Below are positions 1 through 8,468 of a stretch of DNA of 64,000 nucleotides, piece after piece. Under the pieces are notes generated by a model. That model ran no database searches. It was not told the origin of the DNA and saw nothing but the letters and a program-made list of their open reading frames with translations. The DNA is from Flavobacteriaceae bacterium EG-1 (GTDB lineage Bacteria; Bacteroidota; Bacteroidia; Flavobacteriales; Flavobacteriaceae), in contig NZ_WJPK01000001.1 of assembly GCF_009649685.1 (NCBI RefSeq), forward strand, positions 1,740,760-1,804,759. Reading direction: 5' to 3'. Positions within the stretch are counted from its first letter, which is position 1. Each line of letters begins with the position of its first letter. The position numbers were made by a program, and so were the translations under genes.

Positions 1-331
1 GCACATCGAGCGCTCCAACTGTTTTAATTCCTAAATCGCGTTGAACCAATACTCCAGGTCCTGGAAAATAATAATCTGGACTTAATGTTGCAAAAACAAT
101 AAAATCGATATCATCTTTATCGATACCTGCTCTTTCTATAGCAATTTTAGCGGCCTTTACACCCATACTTGTTGTTGTGTCTTCTGGATCTGACACATGA
201 CGGCGTTCTTTTATACCCGTACGTTCTTGGATCCATTCGTCATTGGTATCCATAATTTTTGAGAGGTCATCATTAGTCACCACATTATCTGGGACATAAT
301 GCCCCAAACCTATTATTTTAGAATTGTACAT
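1..331 (-). CDS. 3-oxoacyl-ACP synthase III (KAS III) family protein, partial
   Basis: The first 110 codons of a minus-strand gene whose 3' part lies beyond the left edge. The translation begins MYNSKIIGLGHYVPDNVVTN and carries TNDEWIQERTGIKERR at residues 29-44, a hallmark of the FabH/KAS III thiolase fold. KAS III enzymes condense acetyl-CoA or another acyl-CoA with malonyl-ACP to start fatty acid synthesis. The catalytic Cys, expected near residue 110-120, is outside the window, so true FabH cannot be told from a KAS III-like paralogue. Start is the ATG at 329-331; no Shine-Dalgarno is seen, as is usual in this phylum. Confidence 0.85.
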   Translation of the reverse strand, partial: MYNSKIIGLGHYVPDNVVTNDDLSKIMDTNDEWIQERTGIKERRHVSDPEDTTTSMGVKAAKIAIERAGIDKDDIDFIVFATLSPDYYFPGPGVLVQRDLGIKTVGALDV

Positions 332-908
332 GATTATTAATTTTGAGTTTTTGGTTGATTTCCTACATGAGACTATATACATAATCTATGAGTCGTACCA
401 TCAAATCTATTATTCTAAGATAAAGAAACAAAATTAAAGTTTAGAAATAGTTCCAAAGTAACTAGTTCAAATACACATTAATATTTGTAAATATTAGTCT
501 TTGTTTTTAGTTTGAGATCAAATCTTTAAATTACATAATTGTGAACCACATATCATATAAACAAATTAAAATACTAATTATTAAACCTATCTAAGATTGA
601 TTTTTTTTATTAAAAACTGATAACCATAAGATTAGTTGATTTCTTACAAAGAAATTTTAAGGAGAATTCTGTATGCAACTTTCAATCAAAGTGTGTATTT
701 AGAAATATTAATAGAAATATGATATTAAAATTAAATAATGTCACCTAAGACTAAAGTGTCAGTTTGTCACTATTTCAAATTTGGTATTTTTTTTGACTTG
801 TAATATGCATTAGTTAAATAAATTTTGAAGTCTCTTTTTTGGCTTCAGTAACACAAAAGTTAAACAAGATTTCTTCATTTGAAGAAATGACGGTAAAATT
901 TAAATATT
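332..908. other. Intergenic region between divergent fabH-like gene and htpG
   Basis: This is a 577-base AT-rich gap with no credible coding frame. It must hold the promoters of both divergent genes. A near-match to the Bacteroidota -7 box (TAAATTTTG, one base too long for TAnnTTTG) lies about 85 bases before htpG. A perfect 8-bp inverted repeat with a 4-base loop (869-888, ATTTCTTC/GAAGAAAT) sits just upstream of the htpG start. I recognise nothing else. Confidence 0.5.
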
Positions 909-2798
909 ATGGCAAAAGGTAAAATCAATGTTTCAGTAGAAAACATTTTTCCTCTTATTAAAAAATTTCTATACAGTGATCACGAGATATTTCTTCGTGA
1001 ATTGATTTCCAACGCAACTGATGCAACATTAAAACTTAAACATTTAACGGCAATCGGAGAAGCCAAAGGCGTAGAATATGGCAATCCACAAATAGAGATT
1101 AAAGTAGACAAAGAAAATAATAAAATTCATGTCATTGACCAAGGCATTGGAATGACAGAAGATGAAGTAAAAAAATATATTAATGAACTAGCATTTTCAG
1201 GTGCTGAAGAATTTTTAAACAAATACGATGACACTGCTAAAGATGCAGGTATTATTGGCCATTTTGGTTTAGGTTTCTACTCTGCTTTTATGGTAGCTGA
1301 TAAGGTTGAGATAATTACAAAAAGTTTTAAAGACGAACCAGCTGTACATTGGTCTTGTGATGGTTCTCCGAACTTTACAATTAAAAAATCGAAAAAAGAG
1401 AATCGAGGTACAGAAATTATTCTTTCAATTGCAGAGGATTCTAAAGAATTTTTAGATGATTCTAAAATAACGGGCCTTTTGCAGAAGTATAATAAGTTTA
1501 TGCCTATTCCTATTAAATTTGGAATGCGTACTGAAACACTTCCTAAACCAGAAGATGCTAAAGAGGAAGATCCAGCCCCAACTCAAGAAGTTGATAATAT
1601 CATAAATAATCCGAGTCCTGCTTGGACAAAACAGCCCAAAGATTTAGAAGAAGCTGATTACAAATCTTTTTATAGAGAGTTGTATCCGATGCAGTTTGAA
1701 GAGCCCTTATTTCATATTCATTTAAATGTTGATTATCCGTTTAATTTGACAGGGATATTATATTTCCCTAAAATGACAAACGATATGAATCCGCAAAAAG
1801 ATAGAATACAACTCTATCAAAATCAGGTATTTGTAACTGATAATGTGGAAGGTATAGTTCCAGAATTTTTAACAATGTTACGTGGGGTTATTGACTCACC
1901 AGACATTCCTTTAAATGTATCTCGTTCTTATTTACAAGCAGATGGAGCAGTAAAAAAGATATCATCTTATATCACTAGAAAAGTTGGAGACAAGTTAAAT
2001 TCACTTTTCAAAAATAATAGAGAAGAGTTTGAGGCAAAATGGAATGACATTAAAATAGTAATTGAATACGGAATGCTTTCAGAAGATAAATTCTTTGAAA
2101 AAGCAGAGAAATTTGCATTATACCCTTCAGTAGATGGTGGATTCTTCACTTTTGATGAATTAAAAGAGAAAATTGCCCCAACCCAAACTGATAAAGATGA
2201 CAAGTTAGTAGTACTTTATGCTTCAGATAAAGTTGCTCAGCATAGTTATATTGAAGCAGCAAAGGCAAAGGGTTATGAAGTTCTATTAATGGATTCGCCC
2301 ATTATCGGACATTTAATGCAAAAGTTAGAAACATCAAACGATAAATTATCTTTTGCTCGCGTTGATGCTGACCACCTAGATAATCTTATTAAGAAGGAAG
2401 AGAATCAGATTTCTAAATTGTCTGATGAGGAGAAAGAAACTCTAAAAACAACATTAGAAGAAACGATTACCAATAAAAGCTATACAGTTCAATTAGAAGC
2501 TATGGATAGTGATGCTTCACCTTTTATTATTACCGAACCTGAATTTATGCGTAGAATGAAAGAAATGCAACAAACTGGTGGTGGTGGAATGTTCGGCATG
2601 GGCAATATGCCTGAAATGTATAATTTAATTGTGAACACTAATAGTCCTTTAGTTGGTGAAATTTTAAATACAAAAACTGCCAAAAAGAAAGAACGATTAA
2701 TTAATCAATCCTTAGATTTAGCCAGACTTTCAAAAGGTTTATTGAAAGGTGAAGAGTTAACAGAATTCATCAAACGCAGTTATGAAATGGTAAAATAA
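909..2798 (+). CDS. htpG: Molecular chaperone HtpG (Hsp90)
   Basis: Cytosolic ATP-dependent Hsp90 chaperone that remodels client proteins as a dimer. The 629-residue length is normal for HtpG. The N-terminal GHKL ATPase shows ELISNATDA (31-39, with catalytic Glu31 and Mg-binding Asn35), DQGIGMT (77-83) and GHFGLGFYS (117-125, the ATP lid). The middle domain contains the Arg of LNVSRSYLQ, which senses ATP gamma-phosphate. The C-terminal dimerisation region holds a Gly/Met-rich stretch GGGGMFGMGNMPEM. The gene is monocistronic, with its own terminator directly downstream. The ATG at 909 is the only start that gives the canonical N-terminus MAKGKINVSVENIFPL. Confidence 0.98.
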   Translation: MAKGKINVSVENIFPLIKKFLYSDHEIFLRELISNATDATLKLKHLTAIGEAKGVEYGNPQIEIKVDKENNKIHVIDQGIGMTEDEVKKYINELAFSGAEEFLNKYDDTAKDAGIIGHFGLGFYSAFMVADKVEIITKSFKDEPAVHWSCDGSPNFTIKKSKKENRGTEIILSIAEDSKEFLDDSKITGLLQKYNKFMPIPIKFGMRTETLPKPEDAKEEDPAPTQEVDNIINNPSPAWTKQPKDLEEADYKSFYRELYPMQFEEPLFHIHLNVDYPFNLTGILYFPKMTNDMNPQKDRIQLYQNQVFVTDNVEGIVPEFLTMLRGVIDSPDIPLNVSRSYLQADGAVKKISSYITRKVGDKLNSLFKNNREEFEAKWNDIKIVIEYGMLSEDKFFEKAEKFALYPSVDGGFFTFDELKEKIAPTQTDKDDKLVVLYASDKVAQHSYIEAAKAKGYEVLLMDSPIIGHLMQKLETSNDKLSFARVDADHLDNLIKKEENQISKLSDEEKETLKTTLEETITNKSYTVQLEAMDSDASPFIITEPEFMRRMKEMQQTGGGGMFGMGNMPEMYNLIVNTNSPLVGEILNTKTAKKKERLINQSLDLARLSKGLLKGEELTEFIKRSYEMVK

Positions 2799-2830
2799 AC
2801 TAAGATAATTCCTATAAAAAGGAAATTATT

Positions 2831-2864
2831 AAAACCGCTTTGTTTTATATAAAGCGGTTTTTTT
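2831..2864 (+). terminator. Rho-independent terminator of htpG
   Basis: An 11-bp perfect stem (AAAACCGCTTT at 2831-2841 with AAAGCGGTTTT at 2851-2861), a 9-base loop and a run of T. It begins 32 bases after the htpG stop. Confidence 0.9.
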
Positions 2865-2874
2865 AGATAAAAAC

Positions 2875-2892
2875 TACTGGTTTTCTGGTATT
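2875..2892. promoter_or_regulatory. Dyad motif, copy a (TACTGG-N4-CTGGTATT)
   Basis: The sequence TACTGGTTTTCTGGTATT matches 14 of 18 positions with each of the two related sites at 5711 and 6527. The ends form an imperfect ATAC/GTAT dyad, as expected for a dimeric DNA-binding protein. No gene start follows within 200 bases on the plus strand, so the role of this copy is unclear. Confidence 0.35.
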
Positions 2893-2968
2893 GTATAGCA
2901 ATTAATCCGTCATTAAATTTGTTATTCTCCATTTTACAGGAGACATTCCATTAACTATAGCTATAGTA

Positions 2969-3000
2969 CCCGTCCAAAGTGATTCTTTGGGCGGTTTTTT
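2969..3000 (+). terminator. Second terminator-like hairpin after htpG
   Basis: CCGTCCAAAG and CTTTGGGCGG form a 10-bp stem with one G-U pair and a short loop, followed by TTTTTT. It lies about 140 bases past the first htpG terminator, with no gene between them. It is either a backup terminator or the end of an undetected short transcript. Confidence 0.6.
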
Positions 3001-3084
3001 ACTTTAACGCGTCTTATTAAAGAATATAAAATCTTTATATTTGAGAAAAGAGGTCTTAAAGACTAATGCTTCGGTATTAGCGCA

Positions 3085-3118
3085 TAAAAAAAGCGAAACT
3101 TATTAAATTTCACTTTTC
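3085..3118 (-). terminator. Terminator of the inositol oxygenase gene
   Basis: On the minus strand, an AAGTGAAATTT-type arm pairs with AGTTTCGCTT through a stem containing G-U pairs, followed by a T-run. It starts about 25 bases beyond the stop of the gene at 3140-3955. Confidence 0.7.
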
Positions 3119-3139
3119 TAAAGAATGTTATATACGCAT

Positions 3140-3955
3140 CTACCAATAAATTGGCCCTGTACCCAAATACTTCTCAGCTATAGGTTTGTAATAATCAAGC
3201 ACCTCATCTAAATCATATAATTTCGGGCTCTTTGTATACAAATCATATTTATTAAAATCTCTTATAATCTCTAAGTATTGGGCATCTTTTTCATTCAACA
3301 ATTCGGTGTAACTACCTCCGGTATGCCAAGGATAAAATGAATGGTATCGTATCATTACCATAGCTTCTTCAGGTAGTTTATTTTCTTTATGGTTATTTAA
3401 TACCTGATACAAATATTCATCATGCCCCCAAGCCAAATCTACATTATCTATGCCACAACCTTTTTCATAAATACCCAAAGTAGTATTATATTTAGGATTA
3501 TCCATATCTTTATTAAGCGCATTAAATTCCGGGTATACACAAGAATCTGGCAATTTACAGCCAACGACAAATACGTCACCTACTAAACCCCATTGTTCGG
3601 CCTGACTTGTACCATCTTCGTCACTACCCCACATATACATAATTTTACCTAAATCGTGTATTAGACCAGTTAATTGCATCCAATCTGGTCTATTATCTGC
3701 TCTTAAACCTTCTGCACTTTGTATTAAGTGCTGGATGTTAGGTAAATCTAAGTCAGGATCACTAACATCAATTAATTTGTTTAAATGACGCATAGCTTCC
3801 CATAAATCCATTGGTTTATCAAACTTCAAATACTTTTTGTGCATGTTTTGCACATATTCTAAAGTTTGGTTCTGTCGCATTTTTCGGTAATGTTCTTTTA
3901 CGGCAACAGACACATCTGGAGCTTCATAATTTCTAAATGCTTTTTCTTCTTCCAT
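3140..3955 (-). CDS. miox: myo-Inositol oxygenase (MIOX)
   Basis: Di-iron enzyme that cleaves myo-inositol with O2 to D-glucuronate in the cytosol. The 271 residues align over their length with the animal/plant MIOX family. The iron ligands appear in family order: His76 (NIQHLIQSAE), His100-Asp101 (GLIHDLGK), His178 (WGHDEY), His205 (RYHSFYPWH) and Asp238 (NKYDLYTK). The C-terminus ends GTGPIYW, like the eukaryotic enzymes. The upstream same-strand gene (88 bases away) is an SLC5 symporter, which suggests an uptake-plus-oxidation pair for inositol. MIOX occurs in marine Bacteroidota but is not a universal bacterial gene. Confidence 0.93.
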   Translation of the reverse strand: MEEEKAFRNYEAPDVSVAVKEHYRKMRQNQTLEYVQNMHKKYLKFDKPMDLWEAMRHLNKLIDVSDPDLDLPNIQHLIQSAEGLRADNRPDWMQLTGLIHDLGKIMYMWGSDEDGTSQAEQWGLVGDVFVVGCKLPDSCVYPEFNALNKDMDNPKYNTTLGIYEKGCGIDNVDLAWGHDEYLYQVLNNHKENKLPEEAMVMIRYHSFYPWHTGGSYTELLNEKDAQYLEIIRDFNKYDLYTKSPKLYDLDEVLDYYKPIAEKYLGTGPIYW

Positions 3956-4043
3956 ACTAAATATAAATTGTTTGTTACAAACCTATTTCTTTCAATAGAT
4001 TCAATTTTTATACTTTAATTATTTAAAATGTACCATATACAAT

Positions 4044-5642
4044 CTAAACATTACCTAACACAAGGTACAAAATAACAGTAAATACCACCAAAAACAGACT
4101 AAAAGGCTTGGTATACTTCCAAGGTTTTAAATCTAGGACACCTGCATCTTTCATCTCAAACTTATTGTCATTAGGTATTAAAACAGACATCAAATGCATA
4201 AGCGCAATATTCAATACAAATTCAATTCCCCAGATATGTACAAAGTGTAAATTTACCTCAACTATATAATACATTATAACGTAGAAAAATAGTCCAAAAA
4301 TCAAGCCCACTTTCACTCCCGTTGCATTAACTTTTGGAAAAAGAAAACCAGCAATAACCACACTAGCAATTGGAATGAAAAAAATACCATTTAATTGCTG
4401 TAGAAGTTGGTAAAGTCCTTCAGGTGCATTTGCTACAAAAGGTGCGATACTAATTGCAAAGATTGCTAAAAGTGCAGAAGTCCATTTACCAATTTTTACC
4501 AATTTATTTTCACTAGCATTTTTGGAAATATAGCGTTTAAAAATTCCCAAACTGAAAACAGTAGCAGCGCTATTCAAAGCGCTGTTAAATGTACTTAAGA
4601 TTGCCCCCATCATTACCGCAACAAAAAATCCGGTTAACCAAAGTGGTAATACTTTTTTAACCAGCATTGGGTATACATTATCTGGATTATCATAGAGACT
4701 TTCACCAAAATAATAGAAACCAATTAATCCTGGTAACACTATAATGAGTGGAACCAAAATCTTTAACAAACCCGTAAACAACAATCCTTTTTGTGCTTCT
4801 TTAAGGTTTACAGCTCCAAGAACACGTTGAATAATAGATTGATGCATTGTCCAAAAATATAGTTGATTAACCATTAAACCTGTAAATAAAACCTCAAAAG
4901 GTAGAATGGCTGAACGAGCTCCTTCTCCAACTCCAGATTCTCTACTAACTACATTGAATTTTTCGGGACTATTATCGAAAACCATCCCCATACCATTGAA
5001 AAGATTTCCATCACCAATATTTAAAAGTGCAAGAATAGGAACTAATAATCCTGCTACAAGCAAACCAAAACCATTAATAGTATCGGTATAAGCGACCATT
5101 TTCAATCCGCCGAAAATGGCATAGATAGCTCCAATAATACCTACAATTAAAATGGTAATAAGTATACCTTGATCTTGGGATACATTGAGTAAATTTGAAA
5201 TTTCAAAAATAGCTTCAATATTCAGCGCACCTGTATATAACACAATTGGCAATAATGTTGCAACAAATGAAATTATTAAAAGCAATGCAACTAATGTTCT
5301 AGTGAGACCGTCAAATCGTTTTTCTAAAAATTCTGGAATAGTAGTTAACCCCATTTTAAGGTATTTCGGAGCAAAATAGAGTGCACCTATAACTAAAGCC
5401 AAGGCGGAAGTAACTTCCCAAGCAACAATAATAGCTCCATTTCTATATGAAGACCCATTCATACCCACCAAATGTTCAGTAGAAATGTTTGTTAGTAAGA
5501 GTGATCCCGCAATCACAATCCCCGTTAGCGATCTTCCACCCAAAAAATATCCATCACGAGTATCTAATCTATCTTTTCGCAATTTATAAGTTGCATAAAA
5601 CGCAACAAAACCTGTAAATAAAATAAAAGTCAGCAAAGCCAT
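4044..5642 (-). CDS. Sodium:solute symporter (SLC5/SSS family), likely inositol or sugar uptake
   Basis: Integral inner-membrane Na+-coupled symporter of 532 residues with about 13-14 hydrophobic segments. The N-terminal half has FLGGRSLTGIVIAGSLLLTN and ISTEHLVG, typical of SLC5 helix 1 where Na+ and substrate bind. I place the start at the ATG at 5642 (MALLTFILFTGF), not 36 bases further out at 5678, because the shorter form begins directly with helix 1. Being immediately upstream of MIOX on the same strand, it probably imports myo-inositol or a related cyclitol. The substrate is inferred from context only. A dyad motif lies 69-86 bases upstream. Confidence 0.85.
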   Translation of the reverse strand: MALLTFILFTGFVAFYATYKLRKDRLDTRDGYFLGGRSLTGIVIAGSLLLTNISTEHLVGMNGSSYRNGAIIVAWEVTSALALVIGALYFAPKYLKMGLTTIPEFLEKRFDGLTRTLVALLLIISFVATLLPIVLYTGALNIEAIFEISNLLNVSQDQGILITILIVGIIGAIYAIFGGLKMVAYTDTINGFGLLVAGLLVPILALLNIGDGNLFNGMGMVFDNSPEKFNVVSRESGVGEGARSAILPFEVLFTGLMVNQLYFWTMHQSIIQRVLGAVNLKEAQKGLLFTGLLKILVPLIIVLPGLIGFYYFGESLYDNPDNVYPMLVKKVLPLWLTGFFVAVMMGAILSTFNSALNSAATVFSLGIFKRYISKNASENKLVKIGKWTSALLAIFAISIAPFVANAPEGLYQLLQQLNGIFFIPIASVVIAGFLFPKVNATGVKVGLIFGLFFYVIMYYIVEVNLHFVHIWGIEFVLNIALMHLMSVLIPNDNKFEMKDAGVLDLKPWKYTKPFSLFLVVFTVILYLVLGNV

Positions 5643-5685
5643 AGCTTTAAAAATAGGAATAATACATGGATATAGCAATTAGTTA

Positions 5686-5728
5686 AATACTTGGTATTGT
5701 GTACAAAAAAATACTGGAAATCAGGTAT
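5686..5728. promoter_or_regulatory. Palindrome plus dyad motif, copy b, between divergent genes
   Basis: AATACTTGGTATT at 5686-5698 is a perfect AATAC/GTATT palindrome. ATACTGGAAATCAGGTAT at 5711-5728 is a longer dyad (ATACTGG against ATACCTG on the other strand). Both lie in the divergent intergenic region between the symporter (minus) and the duplicated secreted gene (plus), where an operator would be expected. The protein that might bind is unknown. Confidence 0.45.
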
Positions 5729-5782
5729 TTCATTAAAATACACCAATTTGTACTTTGGCATTGAATATTAATAACAACCAAT

Positions 5783-6502
5783 ATGAACCATTTTAACATT
5801 GTAATCTGCATTTCTTTAAGCGTATTTTTCCCTTCACTTGCCCAAACAACAAGCGCGAATACTAAATTACTTGCAGTAGGCACAACTTCGGAAGTTATTG
5901 AAAAAGAAGTTGGGCCTAATACAGTAATTTATAGTTACCGTCAGAAAGATCACAAGAATGATAAAATACGGGCTAACGATCACACAAATCACCTTATAAC
6001 CAACGAGAATGATTCTTTTGAATATCCTAGTATGAAGGTTAGTCATGGAGCTGTTCTTCCGTTTGAATTTATTTTTGACGGTTCTGCCAATTCACAAGCA
6101 GGAATAGAGGCGCAAGAATTCTATTTTAATACACTTATGAATGCTCCAGAGCTTAATAAGATTATCTACCAAGATATTGAAACAACACGCGAGCGATTAA
6201 ACAATGCAGGAATATATGATGCTAAAGATCTAAACTATTTTGATATGCCTTTAATTGCTAAAATAGTTGGAGCGGGAATTTTAGTAACAGCAAAAATAAC
6301 GATAAACACATCCAGCACAGCTGAATCTACCAATAACGATATACAGTTATATAACACAGAAACTATCTTTAAAATTTATAATAAAGATGGCAAACCAATT
6401 TTCTTTAAAAAGGAAGCACCATTTACACCAACATCGAAAAATAGTTACCAATTAGCTTTAAACTATTTTATGAAACAAACTCCTTATTACCACAAATTAT
6501 AA
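5783..6502 (+). CDS. Secreted protein of unknown function, shortened paralogue of the next gene
   Basis: A 239-residue protein starting with a hydrophobic export signal (MNHFNIVICISLSVFFPSLAQ). The C-terminal two thirds closely match the neighbour at 6593: FEYPSMK, LPFEFIFDGSA, GIEAQEFYF and IAKIVGAGILVTAKI occur in the same order. The N-terminal domain of the neighbour (a LSNGEIITATVKKV-type strand unit) is mostly lost here; only PNTVIYSY survives. This indicates tandem duplication followed by erosion or divergence. The IAK(I/L)xGAG-LVT(G/A)KI segment resembles CsgG/LpoB-type periplasmic domains, but that is a weak analogy. Function unknown. Confidence 0.8.
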   Translation: MNHFNIVICISLSVFFPSLAQTTSANTKLLAVGTTSEVIEKEVGPNTVIYSYRQKDHKNDKIRANDHTNHLITNENDSFEYPSMKVSHGAVLPFEFIFDGSANSQAGIEAQEFYFNTLMNAPELNKIIYQDIETTRERLNNAGIYDAKDLNYFDMPLIAKIVGAGILVTAKITINTSSTAESTNNDIQLYNTETIFKIYNKDGKPIFFKKEAPFTPTSKNSYQLALNYFMKQTPYYHKL

Positions 6503-6526
6503 TAACTAATAAGTCTCTAAATAAAA

Positions 6527-6544
6527 TACAGAGTATCTGGTATT
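6527..6544. promoter_or_regulatory. Dyad motif, copy c, upstream of second paralogue
   Basis: TACAGAGTATCTGGTATT shares 14 of 18 positions with the copy at 2875 and lies 49 bases before the start at 6593. Its outer halves (TACAGA / TCTGGTA) are inverted. With the copies at 5686-5728 it suggests that the two paralogues share a regulator. Confidence 0.4.
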
Positions 6545-6592
6545 TTAAAGCGTTAAAAACCAATATACTTTGAAAGACAAAAAAATAATAAC

Positions 6593-7414
6593 ATGAAACT
6601 TTCTTTATTAACTCTCTCATTTTTTTTAAGTATCATTTTTCAAGTAAGGGCTCAAAATGCTACAGATCAAATTTTCCTAAGCAATGGTGAAATAATAACT
6701 GCAACGGTTAAAAAGGTAGAACCGAATACTATAACGTATAGTTATTTGGGTGAGAATTTAGAAAATATAGTAGAAAAAACTGAGATAAATAAAATTGTTT
6801 TCAAAAGTGGACGTGAGCAAGTTTTCGCTGGAGAAAATACATCTAACAGAACAATAAATGCCAATTTCGAATATCCACCAATGAAATCTAACGAAGGTGC
6901 TATTTTACCTTTTGAATTTGTTTTTGATGGTTCAGCTGCTCCAGAAGAAGGAATTGAAGCTCAAGAATATTACTACCATAATCTAATGCGCAGACCAGAA
7001 CGAAACACCATATCGTATCAAGATGCAGAACTCACACGTAAAAGATTACGAGCTGCTGGAATTACAGAAGCAAACGATATGCGTGATTTTGAAATGGCTG
7101 AAATTGCAAAAATTGTTGGTGCTGGCATAATGGTAACAGGAAAAATTACAGTAGACTACAGAAGCACGAATTCGTCATCAACGGGTTCAACAACAACTAA
7201 GGTTGATACCAGAAAGAAAAAGGTAAAATCGTACTCTAGTGATTATAGTACTACTACTGATGAATTTGATACTAAAGTACTTTTTAGAATATATGACAAG
7301 AATGGTGATAAAATTGTTGATATACAACGAGTTCCTTTCTTGGCCACAACACGAGATAATTATGTAACTGCATTAAACTATTTAATGAAGCGTACACCTT
7401 ACTACGAAAAATAA
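6593..7414 (+). CDS. Secreted protein of unknown function, full-length member of tandem pair
   Basis: 273 residues with a clear signal peptide (MKLSLLTLSFFLSIIFQVRAQ). Residues about 25-80 form a short domain, IFLSNGEIITATVKKVEPNT then EINKIVFKSGREQ. This type of unit is common at the N-terminus of Bacteroidota periplasmic proteins. The following conserved core (FEYPPMK through IAKIVGAGIMVTGKI) is shared with the gene at 5783. A Ser/Thr/Lys-rich insertion (about residues 190-225) precedes the last strand region ending TPYYEK, where the shorter paralogue has only a brief loop. Probably periplasmic or outer-membrane associated; no catalytic motif is seen. Confidence 0.85.
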   Translation: MKLSLLTLSFFLSIIFQVRAQNATDQIFLSNGEIITATVKKVEPNTITYSYLGENLENIVEKTEINKIVFKSGREQVFAGENTSNRTINANFEYPPMKSNEGAILPFEFVFDGSAAPEEGIEAQEYYYHNLMRRPERNTISYQDAELTRKRLRAAGITEANDMRDFEMAEIAKIVGAGIMVTGKITVDYRSTNSSSTGSTTTKVDTRKKKVKSYSSDYSTTTDEFDTKVLFRIYDKNGDKIVDIQRVPFLATTRDNYVTALNYLMKRTPYYEK

Positions 7415-7776
7415 ACTTAAACCAGTATTATTACCCAAATTAAACATTAATAGAATTGGGCAATTAGTCTGTAGTTAATACTAAACAACTTACAATTAAC
7501 TAAAACATACTAAAATGTCACCAGTATATTTGGTGGCCAAAAATTACAAATAGCTCGCGTACCATAAGTTTTTATATTAAATATTTATCGTAGGAATTAT
7601 TATATGATGAGGGTTTACCAGAGCAAGTAACTACGACTAGCTTTAACTTTACCAGCAAAAGCATACTATATATGAGGTTTCATTTCCCTAAAAAGGGAAA
7701 CAAATTGAAACATAAACGGATTATTCGGTTTAGAGAAAACTATTAAATAAGTCTGTAGTTTTGCTATTTTTACACT
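7415..7776. other. Intergenic region before the MOSC gene
   Basis: This is a 362-base gap without a convincing reading frame; the best short frames end after fewer than 15 codons. A 7-bp hairpin TTTCCCT-AAAA-AGGGAAA lies at 7683-7700 but lacks a T-run. A consensus -7 element sits at the right end. The rest shows nothing I recognise. Confidence 0.5.
7756..7763 (+). promoter_or_regulatory. -7 promoter element (TAnnTTTG) of the MOSC gene
   Basis: TAGTTTTG fits the Bacteroidota sigma-ABfr -7 consensus TAnnTTTG and ends 13 bases before the ATG at 7777, implying a very short 5' leader. No good TTTG -33 box is visible. Confidence 0.5.
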
Positions 7777-8409
7777 ATGAAGGTAATTTCGACCAACTTA
7801 GGAAAACCAACAACATTCGAATGGAACGGTAAAAATGAACAAACAGGCATTTTTAAATATCCAGTTACTGATTCTTTATTTTTAGGCAAATCCGTAGTTC
7901 AAAATGATTCGGTAATTGATCGTAAACACCATGCAGGAGAACATAAAGCCTGCTATTTGTTTTCATCCAATCAATATGAATACTGGAAAGAAAAGTATCC
8001 AAATCTAGATTGGAATTGGGGTATGTTTGGGGAGAATTTAACGATTTCTGATTTTGATGAATCGGAGATTAGAATAGGAGATATTTTTAAAATAGGTGAT
8101 TCATTAGTACAAGTGTCACAGCCAAGAGAGCCCTGCTACAAATTAGGAATTCGATTTAAAAATCAACTAATTTTAAAACAATTTATTGAACATGCGTATT
8201 CTGGTACATACGTACGTATTTTAAAAGAAGGTAACGTTAAAGTAGATGACAAATTAGAATTGGTAGAACAATCAACAAATTCGTTAACAGTAAAGCAGAG
8301 TTTTGAAATAATATTAGCTCGAAAAAAAGATCCAAAAATTCTACAACTAGCTGTAGAAAATATGTCATTGCCACAATACAAACGTGATCGATTAAAAAAG
8401 TATTTGTAA
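7777..8409 (+). CDS. MOSC domain-containing protein (YiiM-like)
   Basis: A 210-residue protein matching the MOSC family, a beta-barrel related to the C-terminal domain of molybdenum cofactor sulfurase. Visible family landmarks are DRKHHAGEHKACYLFSSNQYEYW (residues 48-70, in part), the GENLTISD turn (85-92) and QVSQPREPCYKLG (112-124) with the conserved Cys120. E. coli YiiM reduces 6-N-hydroxylaminopurine using a molybdenum cofactor. That role is possible here but not shown. The final 50 residues form the helical extension seen in YiiM-type proteins. The DoxX-like gene follows after 59 bases. Confidence 0.88.
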   Translation: MKVISTNLGKPTTFEWNGKNEQTGIFKYPVTDSLFLGKSVVQNDSVIDRKHHAGEHKACYLFSSNQYEYWKEKYPNLDWNWGMFGENLTISDFDESEIRIGDIFKIGDSLVQVSQPREPCYKLGIRFKNQLILKQFIEHAYSGTYVRILKEGNVKVDDKLELVEQSTNSLTVKQSFEIILARKKDPKILQLAVENMSLPQYKRDRLKKYL

Positions 8410-8468
8410 TTGATTCTACAAAATTCCATATATTATAAGGCCTACTAAAGCAAATAACCGCCTTATTT

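Noticed and set aside
5643-5678. 12-codon N-terminal extension of the symporter
   Set aside because: The added residues (MLYPCIIPIFKA) are not family-like and would start close to the regulatory palindrome; the ATG at 5642 fits the first helix.
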